DNA of 64,000 nt from assembly GCA_002300355.1 (NCBI GenBank), contig NSGV01000001.1:434001-498000 (forward strand), written 5' to 3'. Source of the DNA: Streptomyces sp. TLI_235. GTDB taxonomy: Bacteria > Actinomycetota > Actinomycetes > Streptomycetales > Streptomycetaceae. A model generated the notes under the pieces. It was not told the origin of the DNA. It saw only the letters and a program-made list of their open reading frames with translations, and did not search any database. Below are positions 22,626-31,661 of this stretch, piece after piece. Made by a program: the position numbers and the translations under genes. Position 1 is the stretch's first letter, and each line of letters starts with the position of its first letter.

Positions 22626-25600
22626 TCAACCGCGGAGGCGCTTCCGGATGTCGGCGATCCTGCCCGTCATCTGCTCCACCAGGCCAGGCTGTTCCCCCCT
22701 CAGGATCTCCAGAAGATCCGTCAGCTCGTCCAGCGCGGCCGACGCGATCGCGGCCTCCCGGCCGGCGCGGGCCCGGACATCGGCGGAGACACCGAGCGCC
22801 TCGACGAGTTCGAACAGGTGGACACGCCGGTCGGTGTCGGCCGACTTCCGTGCCAGCAGCAGAGCTTCGTCAACGAGCGGAAGGCCCTCCTCGGCGCGGC
22901 CGGCCTCGGCGAGCCGCATGCCGTGCTGGGCCACCGCACGGGTGAGGTTGGCACGTCCGCCCACCGGATCTGCTGCCCAGAGCCCACGGCAGATGGCCAG
23001 TGCTTCGGTGGTCGCCTCCACCGCCTGTTGCGGATCGGCCGGTTCGAGTGCGAGGGCCGCGCCCAGCCCTCCGAGGCAGCTGGCCATGAGGATCTCGTAC
23101 CCGGGCTCCTGTGCCTCCGCGTGAGGTCGGCAGAGGGCGACCGCCCGCCGGAGGCAGGCAAGTGCCTCGTCGCGCTGCTCGTCGTCGACCAGCAGCGACC
23201 CGGCCATGAGGAGAGCCGCCAGAAGGACGGGTGTCCGCTCCGGGGCGAACTCGGCGATCTCTTCGGCGGTGAGCACGTACTCCCGCGCGAAGGAGAGTGC
23301 CTCGTCCCTGCGCCCGACGACGTACAGGAGTTGGCCTCGCAAGCGGTGGGCCTGCACGAGCGTCACTCGGTGGGCGGCCGCCTCCTCGGCCGAGAGCTTC
23401 CCCTCCTCTTCCTGCACCAGGTCGAGGGTCGCCAGCGCCTCGGACACCCCCGCGCGCATCATCATGATCTCGGCGAGTCCGGCCAACTCCATGACGAGCT
23501 GGACCCGCTCGGCGGTCCCGCCCCGCTCGGCGAGCCTGCCCCGGACCTCGACCGCCCGGCGGGCCGCCTCCTCGGCCTCGTCGATGCGGTCCACCAGGAA
23601 GAGCAGGTTCCTGGCGTTCCCCAGTACGTCGGCGAGCTCCCCTTCGTACCGCTGCGGATCGTCCAGCGCGAGCTGCCGCATTAGCTCGGCCTGCTCCACC
23701 TTTGCATCCGCAGCCTCGCCGGACCGGCCGGCGCCGAAGGCGATCGCGCTGAGGAACCCCAGCCGCTGGACCAGCTCGGCCGGCCCGGGCCCGGAAGGCC
23801 GGGCGGCCGCCCGCCTCGCGAGTTCCACCACCTTGCGCATCGGCTCGACGGCCTCGTCCCGGTGCCCCGACGAGTAGAGGCACATCGTGCGCCCGATCAG
23901 CAGCTCCACCGTCACGGGATGGACCGCGTCGGCCCGGTGGCCCTCGGGGTCGGCGTAGGTCCCTAGCGCCTCGTCGATGAGATCCATGGCGTCCGCCGTA
24001 CGGTCCGCGGCCTGCAGGTAGAGCCGCAGATTGTGCAGGACGACCACGAAGTACTTGGCGATCGGGGCCGGGCCCGACTCGGCGAGCCGCCGGAAGATCG
24101 CCACGGCTTCGAAGGAGCGCTCGATCGCCTCGTCCGACCGTCCCAACTCGATGAGACAACTTGCCACGGTGCCCAGGCTCATGGCCCGGTCCGCGGCGAA
24201 CACCCCGGGAAGAGCCTCGTCCAGGTCGGTGTAGATGCGACAGGCCTCCTCGGCCGCGGCCAGCGCACCATCGACGTCGTCGGCGGCATCACGCTGATTG
24301 GCCAGCGTGTTGAGCGCCATTGCCAGTTCGGCCCGATGGCCGTCCGCATGCGACCCGGCCAGCTCGCGGTAGAGCAGCACCGACCGCTCGGCCGTCGCCA
24401 CCGCCTCCGCGGCGTGACCCGCCGTTCCGTGGTCGATCGCCAGTGAGTTGAGCCCCTGGGCGAGGCTGTGCCGGTGGGCCTCGGGGTGTTCCCGGTAGAG
24501 CTTCTCGCGGAGCGCCACGCACCGGCGGGCCAACTCCAAGCTCCTGCCGTGGTCTCCGAGGTCGCCGTAACAGCTGGCCAGAGTGCCCAGCACCCGGTCC
24601 AGGTCCTGCAGGTAGGCGTCCGGGTACTGCTCGGCGAGCGGTTCGCACAGCGCCACCGCCTCGCCGGCCGCCTCGAACGCCGCCCGGTAACCGCCCGCCT
24701 CGGTGTGACGGACGGAGAGGTTGTTGAGCTGCGACACGAGTCCGATCGCCGCCTCGGGCCCGCCGTCCGGAACCAACTCCCTCTGGGCCTTCACCGCCTC
24801 GACCACGGTGTCGAGCGCATCCTCGTGGCGGCCGAGCTGGCTCTGCACCGCCGAGAGGCCGCTCAGCGCACGCACCAGCTGACTGCGGGCCTCCTCAGGG
24901 ACCGGCTCGGCATCGACGACGATGCGGTACTGCTCCACCGCCTGCTCGGCCGGCTCGAGGGCCTCACCGCGCCTGCCCAGCGTGGCCAGGCACATGGACC
25001 GGTTGTTCAGGACGGCGGCCAGGTGGAGCCGGACGCCCGGCGGGTCGCTGTCCAGCAGGGGCCGCAGCAGCTCGGCGGCCTGCTCCGTGGCCGTGAGGGC
25101 CTCGGCCGGCCGGCCGACGTCCGAGAGCCGCTTGCCCAGACGACGGTACTCGATGCCGAGGGCGATCCTCTCCTGGACCGTGGCCGTTCCGCCGTCCCGT
25201 CGCAGCTCGACCAACCGCTCCACCAACCGCAGCGCCCAGTCCGCCAGGACGCGCGACGTCCTCGGCAGCCGGTCGGCGAGGTCTGCCAGCTCGGCGAGCG
25301 ACGTCGCCGGGTCCTCGGTGCGCCTCCACAGTGCGTCGACCAGCGGCTGCGGCCGCTCCACTTGGGTGGCCACATCCATGGTGGCCGTCCCGAGGCTGCC
25401 GCCGTGCCGGGTGCAGACCTCGGTGATCAGGCCGTCGAGCCTGCCGATCAGCGGCGGATGGGCGGCGGCGCGGGCGAGCACGGTGAGCGCCCGGACCGCC
25501 ATCCGGCCGGGACCCACCCCGGCCAGCAGGCCGTCAGCGAGCTCGGGGTCGGACAGGACGTGCCGGCCGACGAATCGCTCGGCGAGCCGGTCGGGCTGCA

Positions 25601-27407
25601 GGACCTCCCAGGGATTCTCGGTGGCCACCGGGTAGACGGCCTCGACCCATTCGCGGACGGGCCTGATCTCGTGCGCCCGGAGGTCGGCGAGGACGGGTGA
25701 GCGGCGCAGCAGCGCCTCCCGCTCCCGGCCGCTCAGCGGTACGCCGCCGAGCAGCGCGACCGTGGCCAGCGCGTCGGCCGGTGCTCCGCCCTCGCCGAGT
25801 CCGTGCGGAAGCGGCCGCTCGTGTGCGACCTGGGCCCAGTACAGCCGCTCGTGTTCGAGGATGCGGTCCTCGGCGTCCTGCCCGGCGTCGTCCAGGACCG
25901 GCTCTCCGTCCCCGACGGCCTTGTCCAGCAGGTCGGCCAGCGCCGTCATGTGCAGGGTCAGGACGTTGCCGGACGCCAGTGCCGCGGGCCGGGGCGCGGC
26001 GAGCTCCGCCGCGCGGTCGTGCCAGGTCCCGCCCTCGGCCGTGTCCGTCGGGGCGGGCAGCCGTTCGGCGAAGGCGGTCAGCGCCTGCCGGTACAGGAGT
26101 GCGCGCGTTTCGCGGTCGGGCGCGAGGGCGGGGAGCTCTTCGGCGGGTGCCCGGCGCAGCACGGCGCCGTCGGCTGCCCACTTCGCGCTGTCCCACCAGC
26201 CGCCGGCGGTCCGGGCGAGGAGCAGCACCTTGAGCGGAACGCCGCCCCGGTGGGACTGGCCGGCTCGCAGCAGTCCGGACAGTTGCTCGCGCCGTGCCTC
26301 CGCGTAGTCGAGGACGACCAGGACGGGTCCGGTGCTGTCCCGCACCGCCGCCAGTTCGTCCGGTGAGGCGGCCGGGTCCGGCCACAGCACGGTCCACCGG
26401 GGGTCGTCCTGCCGGAGCGTCTCCGCGAGGCGGGCGGCGAGCCTGGTCTTGCCCTGGCCGCCGGGCCCGTGCAGCAGCCGGACGCCGAAGCCGGGCGGCT
26501 CGCACCACCCCCGGAGTCGGTCCAGGATGTCCTCGCGGCCGTGGAAGCCGACGACCTCCCGGCCGGCCTGCAGCAGGGCGGCGGGCGGCAGCGGGCCGGT
26601 CGAGGGGGTGGGGACGTCATGCCGGTGGAGGCGGTCGAACTCCGCCTGCCCCAGGGTGGACGAGTCGGCCCCGTGCTCCTTCAGTGCTGCCACGAAGCTG
26701 CCGTCGGCGTGCAGCACGTAGGCGGGGACGACCTCCAGCATCCCGTGGCCGAAGGTCAGCATGTCCGCCTTGACCACGCCGATCAGCAGTCCGTTGCACA
26801 CCACCGCGGCACCGGACAGACCGGCCCACGGCACTCCGGTGCCGGCCCACTGCGCGAAGCCGTGGTCGGACAGGGTGAGGAAGTGACGCTCCCGGACGTA
26901 GCCGGTGCCCGGGTTGACGGTTCCGCTGAGCTGCATGGCCTCGGCGGTGCCGCCGTCCTGGATCGCCCACGGGACGCCCCAGGTCTCGACCGGTTGGCCG
27001 GGTCGCATGGTGGCCAGCTGTCCCCACGGCTCGGCCGTGCCCTCCGGTCCCTGCCACACGGCGGGCTCCACCCGCACCAGGGCCGCGTCGGTGCCGCCGT
27101 CCGGGTCGCCGCGCCAGACCACCGTCGAGCGGTACCGGGGCCGTCGGCCCGGCTGCAGCACCCGTGCTGTCGTCCCCACCCCGCCGACGACGTGCGCCGA
27201 GGTGAGGACCAGGCGCGGGCCGATCAGGTACCCGGTCCCCCGGTTGTCCTCGCCGACGACCTCGACCAGCCGCTCGCGGTCCACCACTCCCCCTGCATGC
27301 TCGTCACCGCCCGGCGGCTGCCGTTCCCGAGCCTCCCGGAGGGCTCGGGTGCAGTCCGGCGGACCGGGGCCGGGCGGTCGAGGTGTGGTGGCTCCCGGGC
27401 CCGCCAT
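22626..27407 (-). CDS. trypsin-like protease - STAND-type NTPase - TPR protein
   Basis: 1593 residues from ATG 27407; GTG 27287, just before DRERLVEVVGEDNRGTGYLI, is an alternative start that fits the protease domain better. Residues 50-230 are a trypsin-like protease: His72 (LTSAHVV), Asp107 (GTDAALVRV), Ser198 (WAGLSGAAVV). Residues 285-560 are a P-loop NTPase: Walker A GPGGQGKT (314-321), Walker B VLVVLDYAE (362-370). From about 750 to the end are many tetratricopeptide repeats (for example LNNRSMCLATLGRRGEALEP). This effector-switch-sensor layout is that of actinobacterial NTP-dependent conflict systems: TPRs would sense a signal, the NTPase would oligomerise and the protease would cut targets. 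No signal peptide is seen. It follows a trypco2 gene by eight bases. Confidence 0.9.
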   Translation of the reverse strand: MAGPGATTPRPPGPGPPDCTRALREARERQPPGGDEHAGGVVDRERLVEVVGEDNRGTGYLIGPRLVLTSAHVVGGVGTTARVLQPGRRPRYRSTVVWRGDPDGGTDAALVRVEPAVWQGPEGTAEPWGQLATMRPGQPVETWGVPWAIQDGGTAEAMQLSGTVNPGTGYVRERHFLTLSDHGFAQWAGTGVPWAGLSGAAVVCNGLLIGVVKADMLTFGHGMLEVVPAYVLHADGSFVAALKEHGADSSTLGQAEFDRLHRHDVPTPSTGPLPPAALLQAGREVVGFHGREDILDRLRGWCEPPGFGVRLLHGPGGQGKTRLAARLAETLRQDDPRWTVLWPDPAASPDELAAVRDSTGPVLVVLDYAEARREQLSGLLRAGQSHRGGVPLKVLLLARTAGGWWDSAKWAADGAVLRRAPAEELPALAPDRETRALLYRQALTAFAERLPAPTDTAEGGTWHDRAAELAAPRPAALASGNVLTLHMTALADLLDKAVGDGEPVLDDAGQDAEDRILEHERLYWAQVAHERPLPHGLGEGGAPADALATVALLGGVPLSGREREALLRRSPVLADLRAHEIRPVREWVEAVYPVATENPWEVLQPDRLAERFVGRHVLSDPELADGLLAGVGPGRMAVRALTVLARAAAHPPLIGRLDGLITEVCTRHGGSLGTATMDVATQVERPQPLVDALWRRTEDPATSLAELADLADRLPRTSRVLADWALRLVERLVELRRDGGTATVQERIALGIEYRRLGKRLSDVGRPAEALTATEQAAELLRPLLDSDPPGVRLHLAAVLNNRSMCLATLGRRGEALEPAEQAVEQYRIVVDAEPVPEEARSQLVRALSGLSAVQSQLGRHEDALDTVVEAVKAQRELVPDGGPEAAIGLVSQLNNLSVRHTEAGGYRAAFEAAGEAVALCEPLAEQYPDAYLQDLDRVLGTLASCYGDLGDHGRSLELARRCVALREKLYREHPEAHRHSLAQGLNSLAIDHGTAGHAAEAVATAERSVLLYRELAGSHADGHRAELAMALNTLANQRDAADDVDGALAAAEEACRIYTDLDEALPGVFAADRAMSLGTVASCLIELGRSDEAIERSFEAVAIFRRLAESGPAPIAKYFVVVLHNLRLYLQAADRTADAMDLIDEALGTYADPEGHRADAVHPVTVELLIGRTMCLYSSGHRDEAVEPMRKVVELARRAAARPSGPGPAELVQRLGFLSAIAFGAGRSGEAADAKVEQAELMRQLALDDPQRYEGELADVLGNARNLLFLVDRIDEAEEAARRAVEVRGRLAERGGTAERVQLVMELAGLAEIMMMRAGVSEALATLDLVQEEEGKLSAEEAAAHRVTLVQAHRLRGQLLYVVGRRDEALSFAREYVLTAEEIAEFAPERTPVLLAALLMAGSLLVDDEQRDEALACLRRAVALCRPHAEAQEPGYEILMASCLGGLGAALALEPADPQQAVEATTEALAICRGLWAADPVGGRANLTRAVAQHGMRLAEAGRAEEGLPLVDEALLLARKSADTDRRVHLFELVEALGVSADVRARAGREAAIASAALDELTDLLEILRGEQPGLVEQMTGRIADIRKRLRG

Positions 27408-27415
27408 GGGCGGCG

Positions 27416-27733
27416 TCAGTCGACGTCGTCCTCGTGGGGGCCGTTGTACGTGACGCGGTCGCCGATGTTCACCTTCGCCGCGTCGGTGCCGCGCGGCGTC
27501 AGCGTGAACGCCACCCGGTGGGTGCGGCCGCGGGACACGCCGGCCTCGGTCTCGGCGGAGACGACCCAGGCCTTGAACTTGCCGCCGGCCTTGGCCTCCG
27601 CGCGCAGCTCGATCTCGAACTCCATCTCGATCGGGCCGACTTCGAACGAGAGCGACTGGCCCGCTCCCCTGGCGGCCGCCTCCAGCAGCTCCTCGCGCAC
27701 CGCGTCGACCGCGTCGGCCAGCCCGATCTCCAT
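27416..27733 (-). CDS. trypsin-co-occurring domain 2 (trypco2) protein
   Basis: 105 residues from ATG 27733, preceded by GGGGGTGGGG. The pattern MEIGLADAVDAVREELLEAA, then SLSFEVGPIEMEFEIELRAE, FKAWVVSAETEAG and RTHRVAFTLTPRG matches the trypco2 family named for its constant linkage to trypsin-like proteases in predicted biological conflict systems. It ends eight bases before the protease-NTPase-TPR start chosen here, so the pair is one unit. A role as inhibitor, adaptor or sensor for the protease is inference; no catalytic residues are apparent. An upstream in-frame start at 27778 is possible but would add a Pro/Gly-rich leader. Confidence 0.85.
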   Translation of the reverse strand: MEIGLADAVDAVREELLEAAARGAGQSLSFEVGPIEMEFEIELRAEAKAGGKFKAWVVSAETEAGVSRGRTHRVAFTLTPRGTDAAKVNIGDRVTYNGPHEDDVD

Positions 27734-27853
27734 GACCCCACCCCCACACACGCCGGGCCGTGTCGGACGCCCGGTCAACTCGCAGTCACGCTAGCGGGAA
27801 TCGGCATCCGACAGATGCCACTTGGCGGAGTTGTCCGTGGCTGTGCTAAGGCG

Positions 27854-29416
27854 TCAGCCCGCAGCAGCAGCGATCTCCTCGACGGCCGGGCGGGCGCGGT
27901 CGGCGTCGGCCGGGACGAGGCCGATGCGGGTGCGGCGGTGGAGGACGTCCTCGGCGTCGAGGGCGCCTTCGTGGGTGAGGGCGTAGGCGATCTCGGCGCG
28001 GGTGACGTCGATGCCTTCGGCGACCGTCTCCAGGGGCCGGGAGACCGCGGCGGCGGCCACGTCCGCCGACAGGCCGCCGTGCCGGGCGACGAGGGAGGCG
28101 GGCAGGCCGTCGACGGGGCGGCTGTCGCTGCGGCCGGGGGCGCCGATCAGCGGCAGGCGGCGGGTGAGGCAGGGCCCTGCGGAGAGTCCGCGGCGGCGCA
28201 CGGCGGTGTCGACGGCGTCCTCGGCCATCTGCCGGTAGGTGGTGAGTTTGCCGCCGACGACGGTGATGAGGCCGTTCGGCGATTCGAGGACGGCGTGCTT
28301 GCGGGAGAGGTCGGCGGTCGCGCCGCCGCCGGTGTCGATGAGTGGGCGCAGGCCGGCGAAGGCGCCGCGGACGTCCTCGCGGGTGAGTGCGGTCCGCAGC
28401 GCGGTGTTCACGGTGTCCAGCAGGAAGCCGATCTCGGTCTCGGTGGGCTGCGGCTCGTCCGGGATCGGTCCGGGGGCGTCCTCGTCGGTGAGGCCGACGG
28501 CGATCCGGCCGAGTTGTTGGGGCAGGGCGAAGACGAAGCGGCTGGTGGAGCCGGGCACGGGCACGGTGAGGGCGGCGCGGGGGTGTCCGAGCGCGGCGGC
28601 GTCGAGGACCAGGTGGGTGCCGCGGCTGGGCCGCAGCCGGACGGTGTCGTCGACCTCGCCCGCCCAGACGCCGGCGGAGTTGACGACGGCCCGGGCGGTG
28701 AGGGTGAGCGTTTCGCCGGTGAGGGTGTCGGTGAGCCGGGCGGAGCCGCCGGTGACCTGTTCGGCGCGGACCCGGGTGAGGACGGTCGCGCCGTGGTGCG
28801 CGGCCGTCCGGGCGATGGCGACCACGAGCCGGGCGTCGTCGACGAGTTGGCCGTCGTGGGCGACGAGTGCGCCGGACAGCCCCGCGGTGCGGACTCCGGG
28901 CACCAGCCGGACGGTCTCTTCGGCGCCGATCCGCCGTACCCGGGGCAGCACCGCGGCGGGTGTGCCGGCCACGGCCCGCAGGGCGTCGCCGGCGAGGAAG
29001 CCGGCCCGGACGAGGGCTGCCTGGCCGCGTCCGACGGAGGGCAGCAGCGGGACGAGCTGGGGCAGCGCGCGCACCAGGTGCGGGGCGGTGCGGGTCATCA
29101 GGATGCCGCGTTCGACGGCGCTCTCGCGGGCGACGCCGATCCGGCCGGAGGCGAGGTAGCGCAGGCCGCCGTGGACGAGTTTGGAGCTCCAGCGGCTGGT
29201 GCCGAAGGCGAGGTCGCGGGAGTCGACGAGGACGGCGCGCAGGCCGCGCGCGGCGGCGTCGAGGGCGATGCCGGCGCCCGTCACGCCGCCGCCGACGACG
29301 AGCAGGTCGACGGCCGGGAAGTCGCCGAGGGCGGCGAGTTCGGCCGTCCGGCGGTGGGCGTTGAGGGCGCTGGTTCCGGCGAACCCGGCGGCGGAGGCGG
29401 CGTCAGCAGAAGTCAC
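27854..29416 (-). CDS. glpD: FAD-dependent glycerol-3-phosphate dehydrogenase
   Basis: 520 residues from a GTG start that overlaps the TetR stop by 4 bp (GTGA). DLLVVGGGVTGAGIALDAAA is the FAD-binding Rossmann motif; FGTSRWSSKLVHGGLRYLA is the GlpD/GlpA signature; GGKLTTYRQMAEDAVD is the conserved C-terminal FAD contact. It oxidises sn-glycerol-3-phosphate to dihydroxyacetone phosphate, passing electrons to the respiratory chain at the membrane. Streptomyces usually has more than one paralogue. This one is linked to an alkyl-DHAP-synthase-like flavoenzyme and a lipid kinase, so it may supply DHAP to lipid metabolism rather than serve bulk glycerol catabolism. No glpF or glpK is adjacent. Confidence 0.93.
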   Translation of the reverse strand: MTSADAASAAGFAGTSALNAHRRTAELAALGDFPAVDLLVVGGGVTGAGIALDAAARGLRAVLVDSRDLAFGTSRWSSKLVHGGLRYLASGRIGVARESAVERGILMTRTAPHLVRALPQLVPLLPSVGRGQAALVRAGFLAGDALRAVAGTPAAVLPRVRRIGAEETVRLVPGVRTAGLSGALVAHDGQLVDDARLVVAIARTAAHHGATVLTRVRAEQVTGGSARLTDTLTGETLTLTARAVVNSAGVWAGEVDDTVRLRPSRGTHLVLDAAALGHPRAALTVPVPGSTSRFVFALPQQLGRIAVGLTDEDAPGPIPDEPQPTETEIGFLLDTVNTALRTALTREDVRGAFAGLRPLIDTGGGATADLSRKHAVLESPNGLITVVGGKLTTYRQMAEDAVDTAVRRRGLSAGPCLTRRLPLIGAPGRSDSRPVDGLPASLVARHGGLSADVAAAAVSRPLETVAEGIDVTRAEIAYALTHEGALDAEDVLHRRTRIGLVPADADRARPAVEEIAAAAG

Positions 29417-30009
29417 GGCGCGAGGTATCCGTTCAGGGCGCGGGCCAGTTCGCGGCGCCAGGCCTGCTCGGGCAGCAGCTGCGCGACCATGCGGTGCGAC
29501 TGGACGGTGGACTGGGCGATGAGCAGGACCATGGCGGCCAGCTCGGTGGGCTCGCCGGCGCGGATGGAGCCGTGCCGCTGGCCTTGCCGGACGGCGGTGC
29601 CGATGGCGTCGAGCAGGCCGCGCTGGCTGGTGCCGAGGCGTTCGACGACGTATTCGACGATGGTGTCGGAGTGCAGCAGGGCGCCGACCACGGGGTGGTC
29701 GCGCAGTCGGACGGCGACCTCGACGACGGCGTCGACGAAGGCCTCGCGGTCCTCGCCGGTGAGCTCGACCTGCTCCTGGGTGCGGCGGATCTCGCGGGTC
29801 AGCAGGGCGCCGATGATCGCGCGGACGTCCGGCCAGCGGCGGTAGACGGTCGGCCGGCTGACCCCGGCGCGGCGTGCGATCTCCGCCAACTGGGTCCGCT
29901 GGACGCCGAGATGGACGATCAGGTGGGCGGCGGCGTCGAGGATCGCGTCGTCGGTGCTCGTCGCCGGGGTGCCCGCGTCCGACTGACCGGTGTCGTTACT
30001 GCTTGACAT
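29413..30009 (-). CDS. TetR family transcriptional regulator
   Basis: 198 residues. HTH at about 22-65 (DAILDAAAHLIVHLGVQRTQ; LAEIARRAGVSRPTVYRRW), then a helical ligand-binding domain. It is translationally coupled to glpD (GTGA overlap) and divergent from the FAD-binding oxidase with just 20 bp between the two ATG codons. That gap holds an inverted repeat, ATGCGT-N9-ACGCAT. It is therefore very likely the regulator of both divergent units. Given the targets, an acyl-CoA or lipid ligand is plausible, but this is inference. Confidence 0.9.
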   Translation of the reverse strand: MSSSNDTGQSDAGTPATSTDDAILDAAAHLIVHLGVQRTQLAEIARRAGVSRPTVYRRWPDVRAIIGALLTREIRRTQEQVELTGEDREAFVDAVVEVAVRLRDHPVVGALLHSDTIVEYVVERLGTSQRGLLDAIGTAVRQGQRHGSIRAGEPTELAAMVLLIAQSTVQSHRMVAQLLPEQAWRRELARALNGYLAP

Positions 30010-30010
30010 A

Positions 30011-30031
30011 ATGCGTAATACTGTAACGCAT
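30011..30031. promoter_or_regulatory. inverted repeat filling the divergent tetR / AGPS-like gap
   Basis: ATGCGT (30011-30016) and ACGCAT (30026-30031) flank nine bases. The right arm includes the first two bases of the AGPS-like ATG and the left arm begins two bases from the TetR start. With so little room, both messages are probably leaderless or their promoters lie inside the opposite gene. Confidence 0.6.
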
Positions 30032-31661
30032 GGCATCTGAGACGCAAGCAGGTCAGGACGGCGGCGCCGCCCTGCCGCTCCCCCCGATGAAGTGGGACGC
30101 CTGGGGCGACCCGGCCCTCGCCAAGCCGCTCCCCGAGGACATCAAGGGCCTGCTGGCCGCCGCCCTCGGCGTGTCCGCGGACGCCGCCGCCGCGCCGCTC
30201 GCCGCCGAGGACGTCCGGCTGCGGCCCTCCGCGCTGTCCGCCGAGGACCTCGCCGCGCTCACGGCCGTGGTCGGCGCCGGGCACATCTCCACCGCGGACG
30301 CCGACCGGCTGCCCCGGGCGGGCGGCAAGTCCACGCCCGACCTGCTGCGCCGCCGCAGCCGCGAGCCGCAGGACGCGCCGGACGCGGTGCTGCTGCCCGG
30401 CGGCGAGGAGGAGATCGCCGCCGTTCTCGCGGTCTGCGCCGAACGCCGGATCGCCGTGGTGCCCTTCGGCGGCGGTACGAGTGTGGTCGGCGGCCTCGAC
30501 CCGGTCCGCGGCTCCTTCTCGGCCGTCGTCTCGCTCGACCTGCGCCGCCTGGACGCCCTGCACTCCCTGGACGAGGTCTCCGGCGAGGCGGTGCTCGGCG
30601 CCGGCCTCACCGGCCCGCGTGCCGAGGAGCTCCTCGCCGAGCGCGGCTGGGAGCTCGGCCACTACCCGCAGAGCTTCCGCTTCGCGACCATCGGCGGCTT
30701 CGCCGCCACCCGCTCCTCCGGCCAGGACTCGGCCGGCCACGGCCGCTTCGACGAGATGGTCCGCGGCCTGCGCGTGGTCACCCCGGCCGGGGTGCTGGAC
30801 CTCGGCCGCGCCCCCGCCTCCGCCGCCGGCCCGGACCTGCGCGAGCTGTTCCTCGGCTCCGAGGGCGCCTTCGGCGTCATCACCCGGGTCCAGGTGCGCA
30901 TCCACCCGCTGCCCGCCGCCAAGGTCCACGAGGCCTGGAGCTTCCCCGACTTCGCCACCGGCGCCGCCGCGCTGCGCGCGGTCGAGCAGCAGGGCACCGG
31001 CGCGACGGTGATCCGGCTCTCCGACGAGGCCGAGACCGCGATCAACCTCGCCATGACGGAGAAGATCGGCGGTACCCAGGTGACCGGCGGCTGCCTCGCC
31101 GTCACCGTCTTCGAGGGCACCAAGGAGCAGGCCGAAGCCCGCCACGAGCGGACCCGGGCCGTGCTGCTCGCCGCCGGAGGCACCTCGCTCGGCGCCGAAC
31201 CCGCGGCCGGCTGGGAGCACGGCCGGTTCTCCGCCCCGTACCTGCGCGACGCGCTGCTCGACGGCGGCGCGCTCTGCGAGACCCTGGAGACCGCCACCGA
31301 CTGGGCGAACCTGGCCCGGCTGCGGACGGCCGTCACCGCCGCGCTGCAGGGCGCCCTCGGCGCCAACAGCCTGGTGCTCTGCCACATCTCGCACGTCTAC
31401 CCGACCGGCGCCTCGCTCTACTTCACCGTGGTCGGCGCCCAGCAGGGCGACCCGATCGCCCAGTGGGGCGCGGCCAAGCGCGCCGCCTGCGACGCCATCA
31501 TGGCCAACGGCGGCACCATCACCCACCACCACGCGGTCGGCGCCGACCACCGCCCCTGGATGGAGCAGGAGATCGGCGACCTCGGGGTGCGGATCCTCCG
31601 TGCCGTCAAGGACGCCGTCGACCCGGTCGGCATCCTCAACCCCGGCAAGCTGATCCCGTGA
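30030..31661 (+). CDS. FAD-binding oxidase, alkyldihydroxyacetonephosphate synthase-like
   Basis: 543 residues (524 if translation starts at ATG 30087, just before KWDAWGD where family similarity begins). PMT-type FAD domain: VVPFGGGTSVVGGLDPVRG and SFRFATIGGFAATRSSGQDS. The His-rich ITHHHAVGADHRPWMEQEIG near the C-terminus is the active-site loop of alkyl-DHAP synthase. In eukaryotes AGPS exchanges the acyl chain of acyl-DHAP for a fatty alcohol, making ether lipids; many actinobacterial homologues are uncharacterised and may oxidise other 2-hydroxy acids. GTGA overlap couples it to the lipid kinase gene, and the GlpD/TetR genes are divergent. Confidence 0.88.
   Translation: MASETQAGQDGGAALPLPPMKWDAWGDPALAKPLPEDIKGLLAAALGVSADAAAAPLAAEDVRLRPSALSAEDLAALTAVVGAGHISTADADRLPRAGGKSTPDLLRRRSREPQDAPDAVLLPGGEEEIAAVLAVCAERRIAVVPFGGGTSVVGGLDPVRGSFSAVVSLDLRRLDALHSLDEVSGEAVLGAGLTGPRAEELLAERGWELGHYPQSFRFATIGGFAATRSSGQDSAGHGRFDEMVRGLRVVTPAGVLDLGRAPASAAGPDLRELFLGSEGAFGVITRVQVRIHPLPAAKVHEAWSFPDFATGAAALRAVEQQGTGATVIRLSDEAETAINLAMTEKIGGTQVTGGCLAVTVFEGTKEQAEARHERTRAVLLAAGGTSLGAEPAAGWEHGRFSAPYLRDALLDGGALCETLETATDWANLARLRTAVTAALQGALGANSLVLCHISHVYPTGASLYFTVVGAQQGDPIAQWGAAKRAACDAIMANGGTITHHHAVGADHRPWMEQEIGDLGVRILRAVKDAVDPVGILNPGKLIP

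Noticed and set aside
27413-27749. Long N-terminal extension of the protease-NTPase-TPR protein through the trypco2 gene
   Set aside because: That stretch is antiparallel-free but out of frame with the well-matched trypco2 protein, and reads as Arg/Gly-rich filler.
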